64,000 nucleotides of DNA from Gymnothorax reevesii (GCA_029721435.1 CM056578.1:12834313-12898312); one strand, 5' to 3'. Shown: positions 25,020 to 37,574, counted from the stretch's first letter. Numbers and translations are program-made. Notes: a model not told the origin generated them from the letters alone.

Positions 25020-25103
25020 CTTTGATATTTTGTCATAAAAGCTGTTTTTGGGTAAATCTGCGCTTGCTATTTTAGCCAGTCTCTCTGAGTGTCCTCTCGC
25101 CAT
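25020..25103 (-). CDS. Possible small first exon on the minus strand
   Basis: Minus-strand ATG at 25103 opens a 28-codon frame, MARGHSERLAKIASADLPKN then SFYDKISK, which ends exactly at an AAAG|GTAAGA donor (25019 leftward). The ATG has an A at -3 and G at +4. The peptide is hydrophilic and matches no family I know. It lies about 480 bp from the THAP exon and faces it, so both could be parts of one transposon with two convergent genes. This is speculative. Confidence 0.25.
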
Positions 25104-25655
25104 TATGCTATTCACTGGAAGACTTCAGCAATATAGTCACTTAAATGTTTTTTTTTTGTATTTTCGCTAATTAACCGCTAAGTATTCAACTGTTGTTTTC
25201 AAAGCCGGTTTTTGACTGAGAATCCTTGCGCCAATATGCTCAAGTTCAAACACAGCGCAGCTATACAAGCGCTTAATTGACTAGGGAATACAGTGCCCTC
25301 AATAATTATTGGTTAAGATGTGTTAAAAGCCTTAAAATAAATTACATTTTTATTGCAGAAACATACTCTCACACTAAGAATAGTAGAAAAATGTAACCTT
25401 CAACTCAAGTGAATTTTAAGGGGAAAAAAAATCCCTAAGAAAAAATTATTTTTCAGAAAATCACCTGTTACACAATTATTAGCCCCCCTAACAATTCCTC
25501 GGAAATAAATGTAATTGAAGTATTTCTGTCATTTATAGTTTACAAAGTTGAGCAGAGTATCTAGGAACATTTAATTAGTAATTCATCACTTCCTGTTTCC
25601 CTGGGGTATAAATATGACGTGACACAGAGGCCATTTCTCTTATGCATTCTTCGAC

Positions 25656-27444
25656 ATGGGGAAGACAAAGGAACACACCATTCAAGTAAGGCAGATGTGT
25701 GGCGACCTTCACAAGTCAGGCAATGGCTGCAAGAAAATAGCCACTCGCCTGCACCTGCCCATATCTGCTGTCAGAGGAATCATTTAGAAGTTTAAAACAA
25801 CTGGAACAGTGGTAAACAAGCCTGCACAAGGATGCAAGGTTATTTTGCCTCCACGCACAGTGAGGAGGATGGTAAGAGAAATAAAAAGTTCTCCAAAGCT
25901 CACTTTTAAAGAATTGCAATGAATGGTAGCATCTTGGGGTCACAAAGTCTCCAAAACAACCACCAGGCGCTATCTACATGCCAACAAGCTGTTTGGGAGG
26001 CATGCACGGAAAAAAACCTTTTCTCACTCACAATCATAAAGTGGTACTGGGACTTCAACTGGGACCATGTGCTTTGGTCAGATGAGACCAAGATGGAGCT
26101 TTTTGGCCACAAACCAGTGACGTGCGGTGGAGGTTAGTTTGGTGAGGCAGAAACCACCCATTTGCCTGATTAGCAATTCAACGATTATCTAGTTTAGTTA
26201 GACTATTCAGTTGAATGATGGGCCAGTTTAAGTTTCCGCGGCGTTATTGCTCAGTACATCGAACCTGAAATGCTCAACAGCAGATTTGCGCGTACTTGCT
26301 TCCAGGAAGCCGAAGCAATGTCATCAAAAAAAATATTAACACAGTTCAACTTATGCAGAGTTTAATGCTTAATCAATAGCCTATATTCTCCTTTAAATAT
26401 GCGCTTTTACCCCCAAACAAAAAGCGGGCGTTTATTTTCAGTCTTCTTTCTTTATCCGATTAACAAAATGTTTGAACGATAAACAGAATTACCAAGAGAC
26501 TTTTTCCCAATTTTGTATTCAGATATCCATCCATGCAGTCTCGAATTGCAGCGTATACATGAATGAAGTCATTATCTCCTCTATCAGTATCAGGCTTCCA
26601 TAAGGCTTGGTCTTAATTGTTTCCATTGTCAATCAGTAATAGTACGTGGGAACAGGTTCACAAAATCCTGTGATAAAAGTTTGGGTCACTGCCTTACCTC
26701 ACCGTACGTCTCTGGTTTCCTTTAAGTACGTACTCAAAAATCTGCAGTTTCGTGAGCATTTCAAGTCGATGTAGCCTACTAAGTAATAACTTAAACTGGT
26801 CCGTTCATCCTGCCGAACAGTCTTACTAAACCAGTTAATTGTCTGATTGTTACTCAGGCAAAGGGGAGGTCTCTGCCTCACCAAACTAACCTCCGACTGC
26901 ACGTCACTGCAACAAACACTCTAAGTTGGTCTGGCGGAACACAAAAGATGAGTATGCAGAAAAGCACCTCATGCCGACTGTGAAGTTTGGGGGTTGATCG
27001 GTGATGCTGTGGGCCTGTTTCTCTTCAAGAGGCCCTGGGAACCTTGTTAGGGTGCATGGCATCATGAACGCTTTGAAATACCAGGACATTTTAAATCAAA
27101 ATCTGGTGGCTTCTGCCCAAAAGCTGAAGATGGGTCGTCACTGAGTCTTTCGGCAAGACTCTAAGCATGTGGCCAAATCTACACCGAAATGGTTCTCCAG
27201 ACACAGAATCAAGCTCCTCCCATGGCCATCTCAGTCCCCAGACCTCAACCCCATTGAAAACCTGTGGAGTGAGCTGAAGAGGAGAGTACGGAGGAGAGGA
27301 CTCAGGTCCCTGGATGATTTAGAGAGATTGTGCAAAGAGGAATGGTCAAAGATCCCTCTTTCTGTATTCTCCCATCTTGTGAAACATTATAGGAGAAGAT
27401 CAGGTGCTGTTTTTTTGGTAAAACGGGGTTGTACAAAGTATTAA
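25656..27444 (+). pseudogene. Tc1-like transposase, inactive
   Basis: The frame starts MGKTKEHTIQVRQMCGDLHK (25656), an N-terminal paired-like helix-turn-helix. It meets a TAG within about 45 codons and further stops later. A VLWSDETKMELFG-like segment (about 26070-26105) carries a DDE acidic residue. The frame is then interrupted at 26115 by the hAT-like insert and resumes at about 26918. The C-terminus is intact: SPDLNPIENLWSELKRR (27235-27285), with the DDE-domain E, then a helix ending KRGCTKY and a stop at 27442. Several point stops plus the insertion make it non-functional. Confidence 0.85.
26115..26909. mobile_element. hAT-like non-autonomous element nested in the Tc1-like copy
   Basis: The termini CAGTGACGTGCGGTGGAGG and CCTCCGACTGCACGTCACTG are inverted repeats, and the similarity extends further inward (TTAGTTTGGTGAGGCAGA against TCTGCCTCACCAAACTAA). 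The flanks CCACAAAC (26107-26114) and CAACAAAC (26910-26917) form an 8-bp target duplication with one mismatch, the size made by hAT transposases. The transposase reading frame resumes after the insert. The 795-bp interior has no transposase. Confidence 0.85.
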
Positions 27445-27680
27445 AATCAGGGATGCTAATAATTGTGGCATATATGATTTGATGGTAAAATAATTATTTC
27501 TTAAAGTGGGATTTTTTTTTTCCCACTGAATAAATGCACTTGAATTAAAGGTTGGATTTTCCTCTTTTTTTCATTGCGGTGACTGCGGTCCTATAGTATT
27601 TAGAAAAAAACTGAATTTATTAGAAGCTAAAGAACATACTGTATCTTCACTAGGGGTGCCAATAATTATGGAGGGTAGTA

Positions 27681-28805
27681 TATATAGTCTTATGAGCTAG
27701 TGTCATGGATGAGGCGGAGCATTTGGACCTGAGGTTTAATATTCGGTTATACATGCGACATTTCTGTGCAAGGAAATACATTTTTTGTTTAAATAAATAA
27801 TAATGAATCGATGCATTCCCATCCCATCAAAGCCATCTTCCTGAGTTACTTTGGGGATCACTTGACTTACATTACGGTTTCCGCATCCAGTGCCATGCCT
27901 CCATTGGTTGAAGAAATACCTCTTGTTAGTGTATATATAATGCTTAGAAATCTTGGACTGTTGCAACAAAACTAATTTGGCCACTTTACATACATTTACA
28001 GTTCAATTTAAGGCTTTGTTTTCTCTGGATATGAGCAACAGAGATTTGGATATGGCTGAACTACATGAGATGCCAGTACCATGTACAATGCTCAGTTTAA
28101 TGTGTGATTGAAATATGAAATGCTCGAACCAATATTAGGATAAATCAAATAACATAGTTTGAAGCTTTGTTTGAAGCTCTTTAGGCTATGGTTTCACCTG
28201 CTTCTTCAAAAAATAATAAAACCCTCTAAAATCTAATAGATGTTGCACTGTCTGGGGTTTGAGAACAATTCTGTGTGATCTCGGAGAACATGAACTGGGC
28301 AAGCGGGGGCGTCAATTGCAGGATCGAAGATGAGCCACTAGGGTCAATTTATAATGAGGAGGAAGAGGGTTTGGAGAAGCTGCTGTACCTAATAATTTGC
28401 TGACTAATAATTTTGCTACCTGGATGAGACACTAGGGAGGAAAACTAGGATTTAGAGTAAGAGGTTAATGTAACTCCTTTTGGTAAGCCTTTCGAGTAAG
28501 ATGATCCAACTTTATACATAGAGAATTTTTATATATAGAGAATTGTATAGAGAATTTCACTATTCTACCGGAAAGCATGTACCTGTACAACCAGGGAGCA
28601 TTCTTTATCCTATTGGGGAGCATCTCACTAAACTACTTGGGAGCATCTCACTTTATTACTTGAGCCCATCTTTCTGTTTTAACGTGAAATGATCAAATCA
28701 TTGATTTTATTGATAATGGATCAAATGTTGTTCCCTTTCACCATAATCTGTTGTTCCATTAGTGCTGTGCTTTGTTACAGGCTGTTACTTGTAATGGTAT
28801 TTGCA
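27681..28805 (+). other. gabrg2 intron 1, no element identified
   Basis: AT-rich intronic sequence with no recognised terminus. A short local repeat (GGGAGCATCTCACT at 28615-28628 and 28645-28658) lies near 28630. Confidence 0.4.
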
Positions 28806-30115
28806 GATGCAGTGATGTTGATCGGTTTTCAATTTAGTGAGTCCCCGGGACCCACAGGTGGTGATTTATGTGGGTCTCTGGGAAATTCAGTGGGTCCCCA
28901 ATGAAAAAAATTATTTGTTTCTATTTCTTATGTTCTTCTATTTCTTAAATTTTAGTGTTAAACTCCTTTGATGGTGGTATGGTTTGATATGGTTATAATT
29001 AACGGATATATTCATGTATTTTCAAAATCTGCCATTGCATAATGGGCATTTCCAATTGTCGTTACCATTTCATAACCCCGTATGTAAGGGTAGTTGCGTT
29101 GTGGACACGCATTTTGCACAGAGATGTCGGCAAAGAAAACGTGGCGAGAATTTAATTTTGCTTGGAGGAATGTCAAACGTTCTTTGCGTGTCCTGTGGAC
29201 ATGAGGAAGGTGCTGACGTCAGACGCATCCTTCACCAAAACTGTTTCATCCTCGGCATTCGTGGTGATTTCACACACTCATTTGCGCTTTCATTATCGGT
29301 GAAGAGTAAAAAAGCAGTTCGGACTTCACTCACGGCAGCCTTTTTAGAAAATGTAAACGTAGACCTAAACGAAAAACGTGGCCTTGCAAAACCCCTCTAC
29401 TAAGTGACTAAGAAACTGAAGAAAGCAGCTAATTTATGCATTAATTTCATTAATTTTATTTATGCATTTCTTTTCCAGAAAAGGTCTTGTTCAAAATCTA
29501 CCAGGCAACCAAATGAAGGCTGGGAACCAATGGGATAAGGACATTTTCACTCGTCAAGCAAATAGTAACTTGTTTTAAGTCGCTATTTGCTTGAGAAGTG
29601 AAAATTTACTTACCCCATGGGTAAGCTAGTCAAAATAACCTCAAATCAAGGACAATGTTTTGTCTTACTAAGAAAACTAGTGATAGAGATAAGTGTTTTA
29701 AGTCTTAAGTAAATTCATCTTACCAAGCATTTTTTTCTTTTCATTTTTTGCAGTTTATTTAGATGCAAATCAATCTGTGGTAGTAGTTTTCGCGAGTTAA
29801 ACATACCTTCACAAGCGTTGAAGTTTTCTTATGTTAATTGACCACACACGTTCAAAATATTTAGACGCAGGGCAGGCAGTTGCTCCTCGTGAAACGGTGA
29901 TTAAAATTAAACTCATGCTTAACGCGCAATTAAGAAAGTTATCCCCGTGTAAACCTTAAAACGCTTTTGTGAAATCGGCCCAATGTATCTTTTTTCATGG
30001 TAAAAATGAGGTGCGTCCCCGGGACGCATGGATAGTGAGTTTACTGTGTCCTTTCAGATTTTAGTGCGTCTGGGATGCAGGACGCGTACCTAGCAACATC
30101 GTTGCAGATGGAGAT
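28806..30115. mobile_element. Candidate degraded DNA transposon
   Basis: The left side (GATGTTGATCGGTTTTC near 28815, then GTCCCCGGGACCCAC at 28843-28857) and the right side (GCGTCCCCGGGACGCATGG at 30013-30031, and GTACCTAGCAACATCG at 30087-30102) are imperfect inverted partners. The interior has a 129-codon open frame (29014-29403) with a CVSCGH pair but no domain I can name. Boundaries are approximate. Confidence 0.35.
29530..29735. repeat. Fold-back MITE
   Basis: TTTTCACTCGTCAAGCAAATAG (29544-29565) pairs with CTATTTGCTTGAGAAGTGAAAA (29583-29604) around a 17-base loop. A second looser pair of AAGT/ACTT-rich segments follows. The pattern fits a MITE common in fish introns. It lies inside the candidate element at 28806-30115. 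Confidence 0.5.
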
Positions 30116-32386
30116 GTCAGTTTTTCATAGTGTGTTCATATTGTGAGCAGGACTGCATTAATGACAGCATTGGTACGTAGGTCTAATCAGGGGACCTACT
30201 TTCCTTCTGGTTACGTAATAACTTTGCTTTCCAGGCTGTGACAACCACTAGAGAAAGCCCAAATGGTTTGACAGCTGAACTGGCAGCCGATTTATTCTGC
30301 GAGCTGCGTCTTCTCAGTGGACATTACCTTGCTGCTGAGTCTCTGACTTTGCTTTGCTTTGCTTCAAAGAAGCTGTCTGGGGGGGGGGGGGAGGACTCTG
30401 GGCTCCAGTATTAAATTAAAAGCTTAATTCCTTTCTCATTTCCTTTGAAAGCGTTGGACCTTGGATTTTTCTTTTTATCTTTGCTTGCTTATTGTTGCTA
30501 AAGCTGACATCAGGTTTTTGCTCTGTGCTTTAAGCTTGTGTCATTCTTCCAATTTGTGTCTTTGATCCTCTTTAATAACTGGGCTGTTGTAGCTGGCCTG
30601 TATCACAAACGGACCCATCTGTTTGCTGAATCAATCAAAGGAGTAGCTCTAGATGCTATTAGCCCATTTCTGTAGTGCCCCACCGTAAGTATGTACTGCT
30701 TCATGGTAGGGTGCAACATTTTATACTCTGATAGAAATCAAATGTGCTTCTGTATGAATTTGATGATTTTGTCTATACAGATATAAATGAGGACGCTGAT
30801 GATTGGATAGGACTCGTAGGCTAAAAATTTAAGCATGAATCATTGACTGTAAAACAAGGAAAGTCAACTGGCCTACAGCTGCAGTAAGATTGTTTCAGAC
30901 CTGTTTATTCATCTCTCATTCTTGGCAGAACCTGCTTTCTTAGTCAAGTCTGTTCCTTGGTCCCCTTTTAGACCATTCAATTCTAATGACAAACATGTAC
31001 ACATCCTCTGTCATATATTGGCATCACACAAAATATATGGTGATAAAAATTTTTGGCCATATCTTTGGGCCTTATGCCATGCAAGCATTTTGAGGTCGCA
31101 GTGCCATTGCCAGGTATGGAAGACAAGGCATATCCTGTTGACCGCCTATTCCTGGAAGGGGATTAAGGTTTAGTACCTACTCCCATCGTGTTGGTCAAGG
31201 GGCTTCCACAGTCTATATCAGCTCCTGGGTCCTCAGCATTTCTCTTTTAGGAGACTCCATCTGCTGTGCTTACCTGCCACTCCTCGTTAGCTTCAGTTCG
31301 ACACGCGTGGGATTAATTGAGTAGCAGGCCTTGAGGATTCTCTTCCCCTAATTAGCTAGCAGTCTCTTCTTCTATGTGTTTCAACATCAATAGTTTTCAT
31401 TTTTAAAATAGTGACTTCTTTCAAGTCTTGGCAGTTTTCTACCCCTAGTTTAGGGGAAGCGGAATTGAGAATGGCATGGATTGGAGCACACATCTTGCAT
31501 TTGAGATCATTTTCCGACGCTGTAAACCACCATCAAACCTATTAGCCGAATCTGTCTGCAGTCACGAGAATCTATGGGTTTGTGATTCCTGTGACATTTT
31601 ATCCCAGCCTGTCATTTGAAAGAATTGTGAGAAGGAGTACAGACGGGTTATATAGTTTCTCTATAGTCACGTAAAGTAATCCCCTGAGATAAATCTCTTC
31701 CGTTCAGCATGTGTGTTGTCTGTTTGACATGTCCCGAGTGACCAGCATGTAAGCTTTTAAGACATCATCCTGATTTTGCCTCTCTACTTACTGTGTAGTA
31801 CACCCAGGCTGATATAAAAAGACATTGTTCAACATGTAACAGCATTTTGCGGCAAGTATAGTGTTTTGCATGGATTTTGAGTGGCCATGAAGAAGAAGAT
31901 GCAAAAACAATTAATACATTTTGACTTGATCTGCTTCACGCCTGCAAATATTCCTTCAGCAGTGAAAAACAGAACCTGTGAAGGTCATGGGTCAGTGAAG
32001 ATGCCTTCCGGCCATGCAAATTGTTTGGCTATAAATTAGGTAGTAGCATAACGTATCAACAATTTATCAGTGATAAACAAAGTTTAAATCTTCTATTTTT
32101 GGCTAAAATTTCTGAACCCAGCCGTGTGGTTCATTGAGCTGATTTTTGGCCAAAGTTTTAAACTCGGCGTATCTGGGACTTGAGACCCTGGTTTATGCTG
32201 GGGCATCATTTTTTAGGTGAAAGGTTGACATCCCTAGAGGTCTGCAGCAGTCAATTTGAATGGGGAGCCCAAAGCAATTTTCTTTCAGGTGACCCAGAAT
32301 TCCCAGCTATGCCACTGGCCCCATTTATGCCTGTCGTAGCTGTCTAAACCCCTTTCGTAGTAAGTCCAATTCAACACTGTGAAAAG
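30116..32386 (+). other. gabrg2 intron 1, no element identified
   Basis: Intronic sequence with a G12 run near 30380. It is somewhat less AT-rich than the neighbouring DNA. I see no exon and no transposon terminus. Confidence 0.4.
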
Positions 32387-33569
32387 TAGGGATGCTCCGA
32401 TCAAGTTTTATGCTGCCAATCGCTGATACCGGTCAGCCATGAGTGCCGATCACTGCCGATCACCGATCACATGGATTGGCTGTAAATTTTTCAGTTTAGT
32501 TATGATGAGTGCTACTGGCTACATGATTCAGAACAAAGGAACCATAAAATAATCTTAATTTAGAAAAAAACACGTTTTTACTAACTTCTTCAAGAGAAAA
32601 AATACAAAAACCTTGCAGGCACAATGCAGCAACTATTCAGTAAAAAGGCCAACTGAAAAACACTTTAATTAACCTGCTTTCTGTAACACAATCTTTTTGA
32701 TATGCCATAGGACTACTGTAAATTTGCAGTGGTGCAACAGGTTAAGGTTATTGGTGGGATAAGAATTTATTAAAATCATGCTTTATATAAGAAAAATAAT
32801 GGAAAAAATTCTTTAAAAAATGAAGAAATTGGTAAAACTGAGTGTACTATTGTTATTTATCACAATCAGATAATATTCAATCTATAATTTAATATCACAT
32901 TGTTTGACTTGGCTGAGAAACTAAAGTAATTTTCCATAACTCCATCACAGGTCCTCTCTGGCCTCAATAGCAGCAACTGTGCTGCTTTTTGCTGTTTATA
33001 TACTTTTACATTCTTCATAACTCCATAATTAAGACCATCTCCTCCTAGATTACATTTAATCTAGAAGAATTTTTTTTTTTTGTAATATTTTATTAATCAC
33101 TCAGCAGCCACTTAGATTACATCCAACGAGTAACTGCATTCATCAACCAACATGAATGGATCTTCAAACATGAATCTCAATTACAATTTCCCAAGAGTCC
33201 ACCCGAGTATGCGCTTGCATAATTTAAAGTGTCAACCCAATCAGTGTAAAACGTCATTTATTTCTCCCGTTAGGCTGCAGACCCATTGGTAAGGTTCGTG
33301 GTCTGTGGTGGCAGCGCCCCCTGGTGCCGAGGAAGGCATACATCCCACAAACTTCCTTTTCCTCGATCAGGGAAAGTCTTTGTTGAGAAATATACATAAC
33401 GCGATCAGCCAATGATAACACATGCACGGCCTCAGACCAAACGTGTTCCACGGTCTTTCATTCATTCTCGGTGATTGGTTTTTGTGATCGGCAGTGAAAG
33501 GCATATCACATACTTTTTCACGGTAATCGGCCGATAATGATCGGTGACCGGTCGATTGGAGCACCTCTA
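32387..33569. mobile_element. hAT-like non-autonomous element, perfect 8-bp TSD
   Basis: The ends TAGGGATGCTCCGATCA and GATTGGAGCACCTCTA are inverted repeats (5' TAGRGRTGCTCC). The identical octamer GTGAAAAG flanks it at 32379-32386 and 33570-33577. Inside each end are several short CGATCA/GATCGG repeats, which are subterminal transposase-binding motifs in many hAT elements. No transposase frame remains in the 1183 bp. Confidence 0.9.
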
Positions 33570-34206
33570 GTGAAAAGTGTTGGAGCCAAAACAAAGTAAA
33601 TCAATTAGTGAATCACGGGTCAGGGAATGTTTTTCATTAGTCAGGCCAGTGGTGATGTCACCAGGACGGAACATGGGGGACCTGATCTTCAGCTCATTGA
33701 GCTAATGAAACCTGCCTGTGTGAAAATAATGAACAGTCAGAGCAGAAAACCACATCTTCCTCCAGGGCTGCTGCATGTCCTCACCTCAACTTCTGTTCCT
33801 TCTGTTTTCTCTGTGATGGGATGGGCCAAGCTACTGTATCCCATCTGTGCATCCTTTCATTTCTTTCTATAAAATGCAAATAGGAGAGAGAGTGTGTATT
33901 TTTTGTTGCAGGGGGCCTGCAAAAGTTTAGATATGGAAGAAAATTTAGATAAAAGTAGAATGCAATGATTTGCAAATCAGTAAAACCTCATAGTTGACTG
34001 AAAATAGTGCATTGACTACATATCAGAGGTTGGAAATGAGATTTTTATTTTGACAAAATAACACATGCTTTTTTTTTATTTGATGCCAGCAACGCATTAA
34101 AAAAAAAAAAAAAAAAGGTAGGACTGGGGTGACAAAAGCCTGGAAAAATTGTATGATGCTAAAACGTACACTTGGTGGAACATCTTATAGTGAATTAGGT
34201 TAATGG

Positions 34207-35369
34207 CTGACGTCCGGATGACGTCACGAAAAGCGTGAATAATTGTCACGTGATGCGGATGTCGGGCAAGCATCGGGCATCTGCCATAGAGAGCCATTGA
34301 AAACGAGACGCACTAAACTGCTTGTTATTAATTTTTTCTCTATGGAATGAAACGGAAATGTGGGCTCAAAGGTAGTTTAAAAATCGAATTACTCCTCCTG
34401 AGGCGTATATCGATGAATATTAACTGATTACACTAAATGAATGGGCAAATGACGGGCAGTAACTTTAGTCACACCTCCCTTTCTCCCCCATCCCTTGCTG
34501 TGACTTACGCCCAGGTAACCTAGTTAACCTGTTGCCTTCTGATACGTATGTAGAGCCATCAGCTGTGATGGGTGTGCAAAACTCCTTTAGTAGTCTTCAC
34601 AAGCTTTGTTTTCTTACGTAGCATTATTCTTGAACATCAACATATTTTCTATAAATTGTGAGGTTTAAAATAAGCGGTATCGCATCACATTTGCCATCTA
34701 AAAATGTCCACTTCCAAACCAAAATGAACAATACCAGAAAAATGAATCGCAGCCACTGCGGAAGAAAGTCCGAACAACATTGGTGGAATAACTTCATATT
34801 CTAGCAATCATACAACTTGTGTATTATCAAGTAGGTTAACGAACTGTTACCAAGCTAGCTTGCCATTATAAACCAGCCACAGGGGTCATAAATTAAAGTA
34901 TGTGTCCTGCTGTGATTTGAGCATTGAACACGTTGCTTTTGCATTTCTGTAGCAGGCTAAGCGCAAATGAAAAAAAAGGCTTGTTATTGTCGCGGTTTTG
35001 TGTTATCTGGACTGCCCCTTATCTGTGTTTCCCCGTTAGCTGTCGATGTTGAAGTGAATTTTTTCACTGCCATTGTTGATATTGCTGGGTCTGCTCTGGG
35101 GAGCGTTTCTCAAAAGCACAGATGCTAACTAACCAATTTGGGCCCATTGACAGTGCATGGACGAACAATCTTGGGAAATGCGCCCCTGCCTAGCCAGGAA
35201 TGTGTTTCTCAAAAGAACGGGTGTTAACTTGCGTAGCTGCAGCCTTTGACAGTGAATGGACAAACTGCATTGCTTCCTGTTGTTCACTTGCCCCAACTTT
35301 CGGGTTCGGTGAATGATGTTCACCTTACGCACGGGGTATTTTTAGATATCGGGTGGGTCCCCATCAGTA
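34207..35369. other. About 1.16-kb insertion of unknown type in the Tc1/mariner-like leader
   Basis: The leader homology stops after GAATTAGGTTAATGGC and resumes at AACAGGC...TTGAGTATAAAAA. The insert starts TGACGTCCGGATGACGTCAC, has no evident terminal inverted repeat, and contains a diverged repeat of about 62 bp (35105-35166 and 35189-35250: GTTTCTCAAAAG...GACAGTG.ATGGACAAAC). No coding sequence was recognised. Confidence 0.5.
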
Positions 35370-35416
35370 ACAGGCTGTTTACATAATTGAGTATAAAAAT
35401 TCTTTCAGAGGTAAAG

Positions 35417-36390
35417 ATGGCAAAGGCTTCATCACTCTGTGAAAGACTGCATGGTCAAATAGTTCAACATTTTAGAAATGACCTTTTCAGTGTAAAATTT
35501 CAAAGAATTTGGGGTTTTATCCTCTATAGTGCATATTATCGATAAAAGATTCAGAGAATCCAGGTAAATCTCTGTACATAGGGGAGATGTCCAGAAACCA
35601 ATATTGAATGGTTGTGACTTTCAGGCCTTTGGGCAGCACTACCTTAAAAAGAGGCAGGGCTCTGTAGTGAGCATAGGAACACGTATGTAAACCATCGTCA
35701 ATGAACGCAGTTTGTATCTGCATCCACAAATGCAAATTGAAACTTTGCCAAGAAAAGATTGCATCTATACATAAACAACATCAAGAGAAGCTGTTACCTT
35801 CTCTGGGCCTGAGCTCATTTAAAATGGTCTGGTTTGAAGTGAAAGCTGTCCTGTGGTCTGAACGATCAAAATGTGAAATTGTTTTAGGAAATCTTGGACG
35901 CTGCATCCTCCAGGCCTAAGAAGAGAGGGACCATCTGGCTTTTTATCTGCGAACAGTTCAAAGACCAGCATCCATAATAGCGTGGAGGTGCATTCGTGCA
36001 CATGGCATGGGTAACTAGCATATCTGAGAAAACACCATTCATGCTGAGTGATATATGCAGGTTTTGGAGCTAAATATACTGCCATCCGAATGTCCTTTTC
36101 AGAGGAGGCCTTGGTTATTTCAGCAAGACACTGCTGCACATATTACAACAATATGGGTGTAGTAAGAGTCTGGGTGCTAATCTGGCCTCCATGCAGTCCA
36201 GACCTGTCACTCAGTAAAATATTTGCCATACTATGAAACAAAAAAGTATATCAAAGGCAGCTGCAAAGTGTTGTGCAGCTGAAATCGTACATCAAGCAAG
36301 AGTGGAAAAACATTTTGCTTTCAGAACTTCGGCTGTTAGTCTCCTCAGTTCCCAAATGCTTACATAATGTTGTTAGAGGAGGTGATGCAA
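35417..36390 (+). pseudogene. Tc1/mariner-like transposase pseudogene
   Basis: From ATG 35417 the frame reads MAKASSLCERLHGQIVQHFR, an N-terminal helix-turn-helix start, and stops at 35543. Later frames keep the order of a DDE transposase: an LWSERSKCEIVLGN block (about 35855-35895, normally carrying the first catalytic Asp), an HMAW block (about 36000), FQQDTAAH-like remnants (about 36118) and a CSPDLSL segment (about 36190), then a C-terminal helix ending in a LVSSVPK-like segment near 36350. Numerous stops and frameshifts are present. Confidence 0.75.
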
Positions 36391-36540
36391 ATTAGGGGTA
36401 AACATTCCCCGGTTCCAACTTTGTTCCACATCTGATGTTGTCTTTGACCTGTTTTCAATTTCAGGTAGAGTTAAAATGATTTGCGAATAATTGCGTTGTT
36501 TTTATTTACATATTACACAGCGTCTGAACGTTTTTGGAAA

Positions 36541-37574
36541 TATATCTAAATATATATATGTGTTTACTGTTGCATTTGTACTACTTATTGGAGACAGTAT
36601 TTTTATTAGAACTCCTGTGCTTCAGGGAGTCATATACTGTATCAGTGGTAACAAATCTTTCTGGATATTAACAATCTATTGCAACTTTAATTCAGCGTTC
36701 TTGACTCTGGTAATTAGCAGCTAAATTAAAACTCTCTCTTTTGGAAGGGTGCTTTATTACCTTTTGAGTGAAAACCAACATTAAGGTATACCTCCAGTAG
36801 CAATATTGACTATTGCAATAAAAAATATATTGTTTGGTTATTTTGAAGTATTTTGTCGTTAATTATTCTCGATTTTAAACAATCATGTCCATCTTTTTTT
36901 TGGCCAACAAGGTTCCGTTTGCAATGATATGAGTACAAATACAAAAGCAACGTCTATAAATTCGTAAGGAATCATTTTATTTGTATCCATTTCTGCAGTT
37001 TTAGTGTCCTTGTGTTTTGCAAATGGGTCTGTCCAAGCAAAAGGGCACAGAAGTATAACATTGCCAGTATTGTTTTCAAATAATAGTTTGTAAGAACTGA
37101 ACACACATAATGGAAGCTTAATTTGTGTACTTTCATGACAAAATCATGATAAGATAACTGTATTTACAGCAAAAGGGGAATTCCAATGAAAAGTTGAAAA
37201 CATCCTTATGGCCCTGTATGTGATGTGGACAATAAGAGAAGCCAAATCTTTTCATCAAAAAGCACTTAGCATGAGAATTGAATCTTTCACTATAGAAAAC
37301 AGCCATCCCAACACACATTTAGCTCAAAACCTGCTGGGCAACACCTGAAATGCAAAGATTCCAATCGATTTTAAGTACATCAAAATGTCCATGCTGGAGG
37401 GCGGGACAAGATATCTTTTTCTATTCAAAAAGGGCTAAGCAGCAGTTAGAAGAGCTCCATATCTTATTAATACTACCAAGTTATGAGGTAATGAAAGGCA
37501 AAACATTTCATCTAAACTAAGCACAGTGTCCACAGAGTGGTCAACAGATCACGTGTGTGATGCATGTCAAGATG
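36541..37574 (+). other. gabrg2 intron 1, no element identified
   Basis: AT-rich intronic sequence with an ATATAT tract near 36550. No exon or repeat end was recognised. Confidence 0.4.

Larger units (their letters stand above)
25291..27680 (+). mobile_element. Tc1-like transposon, split by a hAT-like insertion
   Basis: The left end is TA then CAGTGCCCTCAATAATTATT (25291). The right end, CCAATAATTATGGAGGGTAG (27659-27678) followed by TA, is its degraded reverse complement. Removing the 795-bp insert and one 8-bp duplication leaves about 1.59 kb, the normal length of a Tc1-like element. It runs in the same direction as gabrg2. Confidence 0.85.
33915..36540 (+). mobile_element. Second Tc1/mariner-like fossil with an internal insertion
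   Basis: The left end has AATGCAATGATTTGCAAATC (33960-33979). The right end has its degraded inverse (ATGATTTGCGAATAATTGCG at 36477-36496, then a segment ending GCGTCTGAACG). Between them is a decayed transposase (35417-36390). Non-transposon sequence interrupts the 5' leader from about 34207 to 35369. Ends are approximate. Confidence 0.75.
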
